A stretch of DNA of 64,000 nt from Streptomyces fodineus (GCF_001735805.1 NZ_CP017248.1:1-64000); one strand, 5' to 3'; numbered from the stretch's first letter, positions 28,573 through 37,612 are shown. Numbers and translations are program-made. Notes: generated from the sequence alone by a model not told the origin.

Positions 28573-28864
28573 AGTCCGAGCCGCACGAGTTCGGTACGCG
28601 AGGCGGTGCCAGTGAGGTCGCGCTCGGCTGCCGTCAGGCAGTCCAGGATCGTGCGAGCGTGGCGCAGCAGGGTCAGACCCGCGGGGGTGAGCCGCACTCC
28701 GTCGGGGCGGCGTTCGAACAAGGCGGTGCCCGCGCTTCGTTCGAGGGCGGCGGCTGGCGTGAGACCGCCGACTGTGTGTAGCCGAGCCGGGTGGCTGCTG
28801 CGGTGAAGCTGCCGGACTCGGCGATCTGCCGCAGGACCCGTAGGCCTGTGCTGGAGATGTCCAT
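28573..28864 (-). pseudogene. LysR-family regulator, N-terminal fragment
   Basis: The minus strand from ATG 28864 encodes a LysR winged helix: [37 protein letters not shown], then after one missing base [19 protein letters not shown] and [17 protein letters not shown]. It stops at about residue 96, where the ligase fragment begins, so the effector-binding domain is lost. It is divergent from the oxidoreductase at 28967, the usual LysR arrangement. Confidence 0.8.
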
Positions 28865-28966
28865 GCGGGATACGCATACCACATATGCTTGATCGTCGCT
28901 TCCCGCATGCCCGCCGGGTTCCTAGTGTCGATCCCGACGAACACGGACGAACACGGAGGTCATCAC

Positions 28967-30055
28967 GTGCGAGCGGCAGTTCTGACGCAGTTCGGTGCCC
29001 CGCTCACGGTGCGGGAGGTTCCCGACCCCGAGGCCGGCGGCGGCGAGGTGGTGGTCGAGGTCCTCGCCGCCAGCGTGGCGCCCTACGCGGCTGAGGTCTT
29101 CAGCGGCGAGCGGAACTATCCCCTGGTCCCTCCCGTCGTGCCCGGGATCGGCGGCGTGGGACGGGTCGTCCGCGTGGGCCCGGACGCCACCCGGCTGCGC
29201 CCCGGCGACCTGGTGTGGTGCGACTCGACGGTGCGCTCGCGGGATGACGCCCTGACGCCCGACATCACGCTCCAGGGCTGGAGTTCCCGCGGCGAGGGCG
29301 GCGCGCGCCTCGCCCGGTACCTGCACGACGGATCGTTCGCCGAGCTCATGCGGGTCCCGACGGAGAACGTCTTCCCGCTCCCCGCAGTGGCGGGGGACGA
29401 CCCGGCCCGATGGGCCGCGCTCGGCGTGCACGTCATCCCTTACGGCGGGCTGCTGGCCGGCGGGCTCGCAGCCGGTGAGACGCTGCTCGTCAACGGGGCC
29501 ACCGGCAACCTGGGCAGCAGTGCGGTCGCGGTCGCGCTCGCCATGGGGGCGGGCCGCGTGGTCGCCCCAGGCCGCAACCAGGCCGCGCTCGACCTCCTCG
29601 CCGAGCGGTTCGGTCCGCTCGTGCGCCCGGTCCCGCTCACCGGGGACGAGGCCGGCGACCGCGCGGCGATGTCCGCGGCGGCCGACGGCCCGATCGACAT
29701 GGTGATCGACCTGCTACCGCCGAGCGCACCCAGCTCGGCAGCACGCACGGCAGCCATGACCGTGCGCGAATACGGCCGCGTCGTTCTCATGGGCGGCGTC
29801 GGCATGCTCGGTGGCGACGACCTCGCACTCCCGTACCCATGGATCATGCGCAACTCGATCACCGTGCGCGGCCAGTGGATGTACCCGCGTACAGCGAACG
29901 TCGGCATCATCCGGCTCCTCGCCTCGGGCACCCTGGACCTCGCCCCCGAACGGGTCCGGTCGTTCGGCCTCAACGCCGTCAACGACGCCGTCACGTACGC
30001 CGCCTCACATGGTGGCCCATTCGACCGCACCACCCTCACCCCACCGGCTCGCTGA
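28967..30055 (+). CDS. MDR-family NAD(P)-dependent alcohol dehydrogenase/quinone reductase
   Basis: A 362-residue medium-chain dehydrogenase/reductase. The N-terminal GroES-like domain (TVREVPDPEAGGGEVVVEVL, VPGIGGVGRVVRVGPD) precedes the Rossmann fold with NGATGNLGSSAVAVALAMGA. The usual zinc ligands (GHE and the four-cysteine lobe) are not visible, so a zinc-independent reductase is likely. GTG 28967 has GGAGG 7 bases upstream. It was probably controlled by the now broken divergent LysR gene. Confidence 0.9.
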   Translation: MRAAVLTQFGAPLTVREVPDPEAGGGEVVVEVLAASVAPYAAEVFSGERNYPLVPPVVPGIGGVGRVVRVGPDATRLRPGDLVWCDSTVRSRDDALTPDITLQGWSSRGEGGARLARYLHDGSFAELMRVPTENVFPLPAVAGDDPARWAALGVHVIPYGGLLAGGLAAGETLLVNGATGNLGSSAVAVALAMGAGRVVAPGRNQAALDLLAERFGPLVRPVPLTGDEAGDRAAMSAAADGPIDMVIDLLPPSAPSSAARTAAMTVREYGRVVLMGGVGMLGGDDLALPYPWIMRNSITVRGQWMYPRTANVGIIRLLASGTLDLAPERVRSFGLNAVNDAVTYAASHGGPFDRTTLTPPAR

Positions 30056-30176
30056 CAAGACCGACTGATCCCCACATGTCAGCGCCACGTCCCCCGCCCT
30101 CACGAGGGCAGGCCGCCATACTGCTGCTGCTATTTCTCGGGTTCTGGCTCACATTCCGTGGAGCTATTACGGACAG

Positions 30177-30764
30177 TTAGATCTTCGGAGCCATGCGATG
30201 GCGGTTTGGATGGGCACGAAGCCGAGGTGAGGTGAGTTCCAGGGCCCGGTTGTCGTGTCCGGCGCTCATGTGGTTGAGCCAGCGTTCGTACCAGGCGAGG
30301 AAGTCGGTGGCGGAGGAAACGTTGGGGCCCCAGTACCCGTCGCTGTTACCAATGAGGACGCGGCCGGTGAGGGGACCGGTCACCGCGATGAGGCATACGT
30401 CGGTGCAGCCCATCTCGATGATGTGGAGGAAGAGGTCGCGTTCGTGTGCCCCAGGTCCTGTGCCGTTGAAGCCGCGGGTTGTCCCCGGTTCTCCGCGCGG
30501 ATTCATGACAAGCAGGGAACAGCGCTCCAGCGGCATGAGGCCATAGAACGGCGCCGCGCCTGAGCCGCCGATGTGCATGAGGAACTGCCGATAGGCATCG
30601 GGCAGGAGGATGTCGTGCTCGGCCTCAAACGCAGCGATGCGTGCTTCCGCCAGCTTCGGACGGAGGCAGAACTTATGTTGCTCTTCTCCGAAGGAGTGGC
30701 TGCGCAGTGGTTGGAACGGGATCGCGGCCAGCTTGCGACGCAGGCGGGGTATGCGGGGATCCAC
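30177..30764 (-). CDS. SMI1/KNR4 (SUKH) family protein
   Basis: A 195-residue protein with the SUKH pattern: ARIAAFEAEHDILLPDAYRQFLMHIGGSG near residue 40-70, GLMPLERCSL, and later FLHIIEMGCTDVCLIAVTGP and DFLAWYERWL. SUKH proteins often give immunity against polymorphic toxins or contact other proteins. No toxin gene is adjacent. The GTG start lies within the first conserved residues. Confidence 0.85.
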   Translation of the reverse strand: MDPRIPRLRRKLAAIPFQPLRSHSFGEEQHKFCLRPKLAEARIAAFEAEHDILLPDAYRQFLMHIGGSGAAPFYGLMPLERCSLLVMNPRGEPGTTRGFNGTGPGAHERDLFLHIIEMGCTDVCLIAVTGPLTGRVLIGNSDGYWGPNVSSATDFLAWYERWLNHMSAGHDNRALELTSPRLRAHPNRHRMAPKI

Positions 30765-30786
30765 GGTGTATCTTCTCTCGTCTCCG

Positions 30787-31230
30787 TCACTCTAGTGGGT
30801 GGCCGTGGTCAGCTGGCCAGGAGAACCCGAGGAGAGCGAAGCCGGCACGGCCGAACATCTGGCGCTTGAGCATCTTGATCCTGTTGACATGCCCTTCGAC
30901 CACACCCGAGTTCCAGGGCATGGTCAGGCCAGCGATGGCGGCGTCCCGGTCACGTTCCAGTCCTGCGGCGAGCGTGCGGAGGCTAGGGAGGTCGTCCTGT
31001 CGGACGGCGTCGAGCCAGCCCGACAGGCGTTCGCCCTGGCGCTCGGTCAGCATGGTCGCGAACGACCGAACATGGCAGGTGAGGGCGGCGATCTCGGGGC
31101 AGTTGGCCGAGACGGTCTCGAGCTGGAGCTGTTCGGACTCGCTGAGCTTCTCGGGGCGGCGGAGGATCCATCCGGCAACGGAGCGGGGCCGCGGGTGGCC
31201 GAGCTGCCACCGGCCGTGGCGATGGTCGAC
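30787..31230 (-). pseudogene. ISL3-family transposase, C-terminal fragment
   Basis: The frame carries the end of an ISL3-type transposase: LSESEQLQLETVSANCPEIA, FATMLTERQGERLSGWLDAV, and the signature MPWNSGVVEGHVNRIKMLKR followed by QMFGRAGFALL. About two-thirds of the protein is missing at the N-terminus, and no element ends are evident. Confidence 0.8.
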
Positions 31231-31323
31231 TACGGCAACGGACTGCGCCACTGCACCCACGACATGCTCACGCCGGATGTCCCCTGGATCAGCGCTTGAT
31301 GGTCCTCCGCCAGGAGGGAGGGG

Positions 31324-32337
31324 TCAGACGGCCGCGCGGCGGAGGACGTCTGTCAGGGACTGCCCGTTGGTCGTGACCCGGGCGAGGACGAAGGGGTCGT
31401 CGAGGCTGTCCGCCGGATCGGTGGCCGTCAGGTCCACCGCTCCCCCGGAGGCGATCCGGTTCAGTACGCCCTGGTGCTCGACGGTGTCCAGGAGTACCGC
31501 GAGTGAGGCGCGGACCGGTTCGGGCCAGTCCACTTCCAGCCGGACCGTGTCCGCGCCGGCCAGTGCCCGCCACCGGGTCACGGTGTCCGCACCGTCCGCC
31601 GGGGTGTCGCTGTGCAGGACCCGCAGGAGGTCCTCGAGGTCCGGGCGGGCGGCCAGGTCGAGTACCAGCAGGGGCGGGCGGTCGGTGAGCCCGGCGGCAC
31701 GGCGGACGGGTACGGCCTCGCTGCACAACCGGCGGGCCTGGTCGCGGACGAACGTCTCGACGTCGGCCTGCTCCTGCTGCTCCTCGGTGAGGGCGAAGGC
31801 CAGGTCGCCCGCCAGCGTGCGGTCGTCCAGCGGGCCGCTGGCCAGGTGGCGCAGGCATGCGCGTAGTACGGCGTCGGCCGCGGGGCTGCCCGGCCGGTCC
31901 TCGCAGGCGGACAGCAGGGCCTGGCCCGCGATGAGCAGGAGTGTGAGTGCGGGCATGGGGGTGTCGGGGGCCAGGAGCAGGGTCGGGCTCTGGCCCGCGC
32001 GGCGGCCGCGCAGGAACCGCAGCAGGGGGAGCATGGCCGGGGCCAGGCCGGTGAAGGTCCCCTCTTCCAGGAGCATGGTGAACAGCAGGTCGCTGCTGTG
32101 CCCTTGGCGGTCGGTCAGGAGGTCCACGGCTTCCAGCGCGGCGGCCTCGGCGTAGATCATCGCGGGCCAGTCCTGCAGCAGAGCGGCGTCGCAGGCCGGG
32201 ACCCGGCCGCTGGTGTAGGCGGTGAGCACGTCCTCGCAGGCCTCGATGACGGGCAGCGGGATTTCCCGGTACAGCCTGGAGCTCCTGTTCCCGCCCGGCT
32301 CGCGTGCTTCCCGCCGTTTCCTGCTGGCCTTGCCCAC
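31324..32337 (-). CDS. Unknown 337-residue soluble protein
   Basis: The GTG start at 32337 has GGAGG at 8-base spacing. The N-terminus is basic (GKASRKRREAREPGGNRSS), and the rest is helical and leucine-rich without signal or membrane segments. Coding quality is high throughout. I recognise no family. It neighbours other unassigned genes and an ISL3 fragment. Confidence 0.75.
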   Translation of the reverse strand: MGKASRKRREAREPGGNRSSRLYREIPLPVIEACEDVLTAYTSGRVPACDAALLQDWPAMIYAEAAALEAVDLLTDRQGHSSDLLFTMLLEEGTFTGLAPAMLPLLRFLRGRRAGQSPTLLLAPDTPMPALTLLLIAGQALLSACEDRPGSPAADAVLRACLRHLASGPLDDRTLAGDLAFALTEEQQEQADVETFVRDQARRLCSEAVPVRRAAGLTDRPPLLVLDLAARPDLEDLLRVLHSDTPADGADTVTRWRALAGADTVRLEVDWPEPVRASLAVLLDTVEHQGVLNRIASGGAVDLTATDPADSLDDPFVLARVTTNGQSLTDVLRRAAV

Positions 32338-32468
32338 GCCTGGCACCTCCACCGGATAGGGGCCGTGACGCCCGTGCGCCGGTCCTGGCCGCCAGCCTGC
32401 CAGGCACCGCGCCCCCGTGTGGCCGGAACGGGGCCAGCAACACCCCTACGGCTGGCGGGGCGAACAGG

Positions 32469-32768
32469 TCACGATCGGCGGTGCTCGCGCCAGGAGCGGC
32501 ACAGCGCGGTGAACTCTTCCTGGCGCTCGGTCAGGAGGTCCTGGGGGCGCTGTAGGTGGCAGTCGAGGATGTGCACGCCGTCCTGGAAGGGTTCGAAGCC
32601 GATGGTGGCCCACAGGCGGCCGAGCTTGGCGGCCGCCTCGTGGTGCTGTTCCTCGGTCATCTCGCGGCCGTCGGCCGATCCCGGCTGGCACGCAACGGCG
32701 GTACAGCCCTGGGACAGGCGGCGGATGGCCGCACCGGCCAGGACCGGGCTTCCTCTGTGATCCCGCAC
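32469..32768 (-). pseudogene. C-terminal part of a GNAT-like acetyltransferase
   Basis: The 99-codon frame begins inside a likely acetyl-CoA-binding helix (RDHRGSPVLAGAAIRRLSQG) and ends with the GNAT-like KLGRLWATIGFEPFQDGVHI and LDCHLQRPQDLL. The N-terminal strands are absent. A shorter intact gene from ATG 32660 is possible. Assignment to GNAT is inference from pattern. Confidence 0.5.
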
Positions 32769-33848
32769 CAGCAGGGGCAGCCCGCGGCCAGAGAGACGCG
32801 GCGGGACGGAGCGCCAACAGATGGGCGACGTGACGCAGAACCGGAGGCTCGGCGGCTACGGGCGGTGCTGCTGGCGGAAAGCGGCAGACACGGCGCCGAG
32901 CAGGAAGAGTGCGGGACCGCTCCCCGATGGGGCCGGCCGTTGGCCTGCTGGGGCTCGCCCCCGGTCGGGTGCGGCAATCGAGAGCCGGGGGGCGGACTGT
33001 CGGGTCCTTATTGGGCCGGGTGCGGGCCCTGGAGCCGTTGGCCCCGGCGGGTGGGGCTGAGCGAGCGCGGTTGGTCCCGGGGCTGTCAGCGGGACTCGAG
33101 GTCAGCACGCGCTCGGGGCCGTCGGCGGTGCCCGCCCACGGCACCTCGGCTCCACCGGCCAGCGACGTCGGCCGGAACCGGGATGCCGCAGTACCGGCGG
33201 GGCCGCGTGCCGGGGCCGGACGGCATCAGCGGCGCGGTGGAACGCAACGACATCGTGGGCTGCCCGCCCGAAGTGGATGAGCAACCGAAGTCGCCGCGGG
33301 CATGGACGCGGAGACCGGCTCAGTACGGGGCGGGACCAGCCCGCGTGGGGCCGGTCCCGCCCGGCGCAGGCACGGTGTCAACGGGCCTGCAAAGTCCCTG
33401 GGTGCTTCGGTTTGCGGCCAGTAGCGAGTCAGGGAGCTGCCGAGGTCGGTGCTGCGTGGGGGCCAAGAGCCTTGGCTCCCACGCCGCGCCGATCTCGGTT
33501 GGATCCAGCATCCCCGTCCCCGCCCGGCTGGGCAAGGCAAGCCCGAACACCCGTGAGCCGAGCCCGAGATGGCCACGGCGGCCGTGCCGTGCAAAAGCCG
33601 TGGCCGGTGCCGATTCCGGCCGCCCCACCTGGGGATGCGGCGGCCGGTGTGCCGCCTGGAACACAGGTGAGCCGAAGGTCCGCGGGCACGGGCGGGGACG
33701 TGCCATGCTGCTCGGCACCGGCGCGCCCGGCAGGTGTCAACTGCCGCCCGCCTCCCGGTTTTTGCGGCCAGTAGCACACCCCGGGGAACGGTCGCCGGCC
33801 ATAGCGCCGGCGGCCCGCCCCCTTCGATCAGGGAGGGTTCACCTCGTC
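32769..33848. other. Gene-poor stretch rich in hairpins
   Basis: About 1.1 kb in which no frame on either strand looks coding. The second half contains clustered inverted repeats and a 15-base direct repeat, described separately. Confidence 0.5.
33328..33775. repeat. Cluster of hairpins plus direct repeat
   Basis: Hairpins lie at 33328-33362 (10-bp arms GGGCGGGACC/GGTCCCGCCC), 33454-33484 (14-bp arms with one G-T pair and a 3-base loop) and 33571-33605 (9-bp arms GGCCACGGC/GCCGTGGCC). TTTGCGGCCAGTAGC occurs at 33411-33425 and again at 33761-33775. GGTGTCAAC also precedes each copy. The cluster lies upstream of a plasmid-like two-gene unit. Confidence 0.55.
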
Positions 33849-34118
33849 ATGTCCATCATCCGCCCGGGCGCGCTCGCGCCTGTCCCCGATCACGGCCGTG
33901 GCGGCCGCACCCCGGTGAGCGCCGCGCAGGTGTGCGGCATCAGCGTCTTCCCCGTCCTGGGTGCCGTCCTCGCTGCCACCGGCATGCCGGTGCGCGAGGT
34001 GTTCGTCCTGCTCGCCGGCTGCGGCGCGATCGGCGCCGCGGTCTACGCGGTCGGCGTGGGCGGCCGGCAGCTGCTGCAGGCGCTCACCGCCGCCCTGAAC
34101 GCCGCCGCCGGCAAGTAG
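33849..34118 (+). CDS. Small membrane protein
   Basis: An 89-residue protein with two predicted membrane segments (VCGISVFPVLGAVLAATG and VFVLLAGCGAIGAAVYAVGV) and a short cytoplasmic-type tail. The ATG at 33849 has an AGGGAGG-type site upstream. Size and topology resemble the small spread-type membrane proteins of Streptomyces plasmids, but there is no diagnostic motif. It is followed 15 bases later by an HTH-like gene. Confidence 0.65.
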   Translation: MSIIRPGALAPVPDHGRGGRTPVSAAQVCGISVFPVLGAVLAATGMPVREVFVLLAGCGAIGAAVYAVGVGGRQLLQALTAALNAAAGK

Positions 34119-34133
34119 GGGGGCGGCCGTAAG

Positions 34134-35138
34134 GTGCGCCCGACCACCGCCGTCCCCGCCGGCCCGCGCCGCGCCGAGCTGTCGGCCTACCTCGACCGTC
34201 TGCGGCAGGGGGCCCAGCTCACCTTCGCCGAGCTCGCCGAGCGCACCACCGCGCTCGGCGTTCCGGCCCCGGCCGTCTCCGCGGCCACCCTCAAGCGCGC
34301 GGCCGGCTGCCTCACCGTGCCCAAGGAGACCACCGTGGTGGCCTTCGTCCGCGGCTGCGACGCCACCGCGGAGCAGGAGCGCCGCGCCCTGCAGCTGTGG
34401 CGCAGGGCGCGCGCCGAGGAGCGCGGCATCCTGCCCGCCCTGCGCCCGCCCGCCATCGGCAACATCCGCACCCGAGCCGACTTCGCGGCCGCGCTCGCCG
34501 CGGAGTACGAGAAAGCCGGCGCGCCTGCCCTGCGGACCCTGCAGCAGCGCGCTGGCGCCGCGGGAGACGTGTTCGTGCTGCCCCTCAGCACCGCATGGTG
34601 CATCGTCCGCCGCGGAGGGCACCCCTCCGACTGGAACCAGTGCGCGGCCTTCCTGCGCGGCTGCGGCGTCACCGGCCGCCGGGGCCTGGACGAATGGCAA
34701 GCCGCCTGGCACCGCGTCACCACCGGCCGTGTACGGGCCCGCTTCCGCGCCCCCGACGCCTGGGCCGGCGCCAAAGCCATGGTCCACCAACACAGTCGGC
34801 TCACCCTCAAGGAGATCGCCCGGTTGCCCCACCGGGAAGTCATGGTGCCGGTCAGCGCCTCCGTGGCGCGTCTTCTCCTGCAGCTGCCGGAGAAGACGCG
34901 CGACCACGCTGTGGGCGTCGGGATTCTGCGCATGATGGAGGTCGAGCAGCGACGCAACGGCACCGCACCCGACACCGGCATCAACCCCGGCCTCGCCCGC
35001 GACATCGGGTGGTTCGCCTGGGGCGCCGAGCTTCACTCGCGGATCCATGCCCCGATCACGACCCGCCCGGACCGCCCGGCCACCCAGACGGACCGACAGC
35101 CCCGCCATAGAACCCCCGCCGCGCCGAAACCCGTCTGA
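34134..35138 (+). CDS. XRE-like helix-turn-helix protein, plasmid type
   Basis: A 334-residue protein. The N-terminal ~95 residues look like an HTH domain (LRQGAQLTFAELAERTTALG, VSAATLKRAAGCLTVP, ETTVVAFVRGCDATAEQE). The middle is alanine-rich and helical, with LTLKEIARLPHREVMVPVSA as a second ordered block. The C-terminal ~40 residues are basic and disordered. GTG 34134 follows the membrane-protein gene by 15 bases, suggesting an operon. DNA binding is likely; its target is unknown. Confidence 0.7.
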   Translation: MRPTTAVPAGPRRAELSAYLDRLRQGAQLTFAELAERTTALGVPAPAVSAATLKRAAGCLTVPKETTVVAFVRGCDATAEQERRALQLWRRARAEERGILPALRPPAIGNIRTRADFAAALAAEYEKAGAPALRTLQQRAGAAGDVFVLPLSTAWCIVRRGGHPSDWNQCAAFLRGCGVTGRRGLDEWQAAWHRVTTGRVRARFRAPDAWAGAKAMVHQHSRLTLKEIARLPHREVMVPVSASVARLLLQLPEKTRDHAVGVGILRMMEVEQRRNGTAPDTGINPGLARDIGWFAWGAELHSRIHAPITTRPDRPATQTDRQPRHRTPAAPKPV

Positions 35139-35450
35139 CGAGCAGCATGGCCGCTCTCGATACAGCCCTGCGCGGTTGGTGGTCGGCGTGAGAATGACAT
35201 GGCCCTTCGTCACTCATGCCAGCAACGAGTGAGCACCACCCGTCAGCGTCAACGACCAGGTCACCGCACCTGCGCCACTGACGCCCAGACGACGACGTTC
35301 AACCGACACTCCCCCGCAGACCATCACCGCAGGTGTGCCCGTCGCTCAGAATGCCGCCCCGCAGCGGTGGCGATGAGGCGTCGGTACAGGTGAGGGGCAG
35401 ATGGCAGGTGCCCGAGTGCAAGGGTGCAAGGCTGCTGCGGCCGGGTCGGG
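35139..35450. other. Intergenic stretch without gene
   Basis: Nothing gene-like is visible between the HTH gene and the toxin gene, which converge here. Confidence 0.4.
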
Positions 35451-35723
35451 CTAGACCTCGATGTAGGCGACGACCACGACGGTGCGCAGCGCGGTGACGA
35501 AGTACAGGACCCGGACCTGTTCGACATCGTCGGTGTACTGGCGCAGCTGGGGGCCGGTGGTGTCGCCGGGGATCGGCTCGCCGACGTCGGGGGCGACGGA
35601 GACGACGACCAGGGCGCGGTCCAGGGCGTGGATCTGCGCCTCGCTGGTGATGTTCTCCAGCTGCTTGGCGGCAGAGTCGGAGAAGGCGATCCGGGCGCGG
35701 CGCGGGCCGTGCTGCGGGGTCAT
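35451..35723 (-). CDS. ParE/RelE-superfamily toxin-like protein
   Basis: A 90-residue protein with the order expected of RelE/ParE folds: basic start (RRARIAFSDSAAKQLENI), helix (AQIHALDRALVVVSV), LRQYTDDVEQVRVLYFV and a terminal VVVVAYIEV strand. Its ATG overlaps the stop of the upstream gene (ATGA), as in type II toxin-antitoxin operons. Activity (mRNA cleavage or gyrase inhibition) cannot be told from sequence. Confidence 0.72.
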   Translation of the reverse strand: MTPQHGPRRARIAFSDSAAKQLENITSEAQIHALDRALVVVSVAPDVGEPIPGDTTGPQLRQYTDDVEQVRVLYFVTALRTVVVVAYIEV

Positions 35724-35956
35724 CAGGCGACGGCCGGGCGCTGCGAGGCGAGCCGGGCGAGGTGGGCCTCGCGCAGCTCCTCCCACGGCGTGCAGTCCTC
35801 CACCGACGGCAGGCCGTTGGTGGCGATGTCCTCCAGGACGGCGGCGAGCTGGTCGGCGTTCTCCCGGGTCTTGGCCGCGTAGGCGCGGACCGCGTCGGCG
35901 GCCGCGGGCTCCAGCTGCTGCCGGGCGTGGTCGGCGGGTGCCGGCTGTTCGCTCAT
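35723..35956 (-). CDS. Antitoxin-like partner of the RelE/ParE-type protein
   Basis: A 77-residue acidic helical protein (AADAVRAYAAKTRENADQL, AVLEDIATNGLPSVEDCTPW) starting at ATG 35956. It has the size and position of an antitoxin, ending in an overlap with the toxin start. No classic DNA-binding fold stands out, so family is unassigned. GACCCAG repeats lie 100-215 bases upstream. Confidence 0.65.
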   Translation of the reverse strand: MSEQPAPADHARQQLEPAAADAVRAYAAKTRENADQLAAVLEDIATNGLPSVEDCTPWEELREAHLARLASQRPAVA

Positions 35957-36056
35957 CGAGGGCTCCGTAAGGGCGGGACTGGCGTTTTCCCAACGGTATC
36001 GGCCGCACTCGGTGCTGGGGACCACTCCGGACGAACCGGCCCGTGCGAGCGGTTGG

Positions 36057-36172
36057 GACCCAGCGACCCAGGAGGACCCAGCTACGGGCCCCGTTCGTGT
36101 CTACCAGGGAAAACACCGGTCTCCGGACCCAGGGACCCAGGTTGTGGGGCGGTTGCTGGGTCCACCTGGGTC
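36057..36172. repeat. Seven GACCCAG heptamers, direct and inverted
   Basis: GACCCAG occurs at 36057-36063, 36065-36071, 36075-36081, 36126-36132 and 36134-36140. Its complement CTGGGTC occurs at 36156-36162 and 36166-36172. Spacings of 8 and 10 bases recur. The number and clustering look like a protein-binding array: an operator for the divergent toxin-antitoxin pair, or a plasmid transfer/replication site of the TRS or iteron kind. Confidence 0.7.
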
Positions 36173-36603
36173 CCGGTCGGCGATGACACAGATCAGCTGA
36201 TCAGTGACACAGACAGGCATGTCCACTGGGGGAACAGGGGGTTGATGACACAGGTCGGCCCTGCCTGTCCCGTGCCACTGGATCTTGACCGTTTGCCATC
36301 GGACTTTGACGGACGCGAGTTTGTGTCATCGGAGTTTGATCACCTCAGGTCAGCGACTCAGCGCACCTTCGGTGCGCGCCGGGGGCGTGGTAAAATCCGT
36401 GGCGCGCTGGAGGTGCTTCTGTCTGCCCTGACGGCCATCTGCACGGGTGCAGCCTGTCGTCACCGTTCCGTCACAAGTGGTCGCCGCACGGAACCCTGCC
36501 GCTCTCCCGCCCTGTCTGCACTCACGTACCACGACCACGCGTACCGCGGGGCAACAACCGACGACCGAAACCCGCGGACGAGACGACTCAGGGGGACGAC
36601 AGC

Positions 36604-37173
36604 ATGCGTCACAGCAACGGCATTCGCAGGGCGGCTCTGGCGACGACGGCGGTCACGGCCGTCGCGGCGGCGGTGACCGGCATCCTGCCCGGCACCGCCA
36701 TGGCGGCGAGCACCACCACCTCCACCCCGCCGCCCGCCTGCCCGGCCTCCGCCCTCCAGGTCAGCGCCTGGCAGGCCGTCCATCGGCCCGTCGGGACCGG
36801 GACCGGGGCGGCGGTCGTGCAGTTCACCAACGTCTCCCGCAGGACGTGCGTCCTGAAGGGCCATCCGACGGTCGCGGGCGCCGGCAACGGCTCCCCCGCC
36901 CACAGCACCCCGCTCAAGGTCACCCCCACCGGCAGGGCGGCCACCGTGACGGTCCGGCCGCACGGCAAGGCGTGGGTGAAACTGACCTTCGTCCAGGTCC
37001 AGGGGGAGGCCGACGGCTACTGCGTGTCGGGCAAGGACCCGGTGACGTATCCGACGATGGTCATCGGGCTGCCGCACTCCGGGAAGCACCAGGTCGCCCT
37101 GAACGACGGGGTGTGGGCCGAGTGCGACAACAAGGTGACCGTCACCCCGGTCTCGGCGGTCAAGCCTTCCTGA
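36604..37173 (+). CDS. Secreted DUF4232 protein
   Basis: A 189-residue exported protein. It has a signal peptide (basic start, then ALATTAVTAVAAAVTGILPG with cleavage near AMA-AS), then the DUF4232 domain: VQFTNVSRRTCVLKGHPTVA, VTVRPHGKAWVKLTFV and GLPHSGKHQVALNDGVWAEC. Three or more cysteines could form disulfides. DUF4232 function is unknown; relatives are secreted by many Streptomyces. It is the only gene within a pair of long inverted repeats. Confidence 0.88.
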   Translation: MRHSNGIRRAALATTAVTAVAAAVTGILPGTAMAASTTTSTPPPACPASALQVSAWQAVHRPVGTGTGAAVVQFTNVSRRTCVLKGHPTVAGAGNGSPAHSTPLKVTPTGRAATVTVRPHGKAWVKLTFVQVQGEADGYCVSGKDPVTYPTMVIGLPHSGKHQVALNDGVWAECDNKVTVTPVSAVKPS

Positions 37174-37251
37174 CCCCACCGTCCCCACAAATCGAGCAGC
37201 CTGCGATCGCAACGCTCTGACCTGCACGTTTACGAGGCGCTGCACATAAAT

Positions 37252-37300
37252 GCAGGTCAGCGACTCAGCGCACCTTCGGTGCGCTGAGTCGCTGACCTGC
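37252..37300. terminator. Perfect 23-bp hairpin after the DUF4232 gene
   Basis: Arms 37252-37274 and 37278-37300 are perfectly complementary around a TTC loop. It lies 79 bases after the DUF4232 stop and overlaps the inner edge of the right inverted repeat. The left repeat retains only one arm plus a 7-bp mini-hairpin. Confidence 0.7.
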
Positions 37301-37612
37301 GGTGATCAAACTCCGATGACACAAACTCGCGTCCGTCAAAGTCCGATGGCAAACGGTCAAGATCCAGTGGCACGGGACACTGCCCGGCCGGACTGTTCAG
37401 GAGCGGACGGTAACCGGGCGCGAGCCGTGTCACGCTGATCAGGCAAGAGGCCCGGATCCAGGTCCACCCGCCGAGTCTCTCGCGTCCGGCCCGCGCGCTG
37501 GGGCACCCCGTTAGGCTTCCGCTCAAGCGGGGAAGCACGATCCGAAAGCCCGGCGTATGGCGACGTAGTACGCGACATACACGAATTGCTTGCGGGATCA
37601 AGGAGGAGCCTC

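Larger units (their letters stand above)
36266..37379. mobile_element. DUF4232 cassette bounded by 112-bp inverted repeats
   Basis: Positions 36266-36377 and 37268-37379 are inverted copies with one mismatch plus the short loop difference. Each contains three related sites, TGCCACTGGATCTTGA, TGCCATCGGACTTTGA and TGTCATCGGAGTTTGA, the multi-site layout of transposase-bound ends. No transposase is inside; the only gene is the DUF4232 protein. It looks like a mobile insertion cassette moved by a transposase encoded elsewhere, perhaps IS21-like. Flanking target duplications were not found. Confidence 0.65.

Noticed and set aside
30641..32155. 504-codon plus-strand frame
   Set aside because: Ser/Arg-rich antisense translation of the genes at 30787-32337.
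33328..33775. Streptomyces telomere sequence
   Set aside because: Dense hairpins are present, but none of the typical telomere palindrome sequence is recognisable and the region is internal to the window, so only a looser description is given.
32556..33848. Plus-strand frame upstream of the small membrane protein
   Set aside because: Only the part from ATG 33849 has coding character and a ribosome site; the rest is the hairpin-rich gap.
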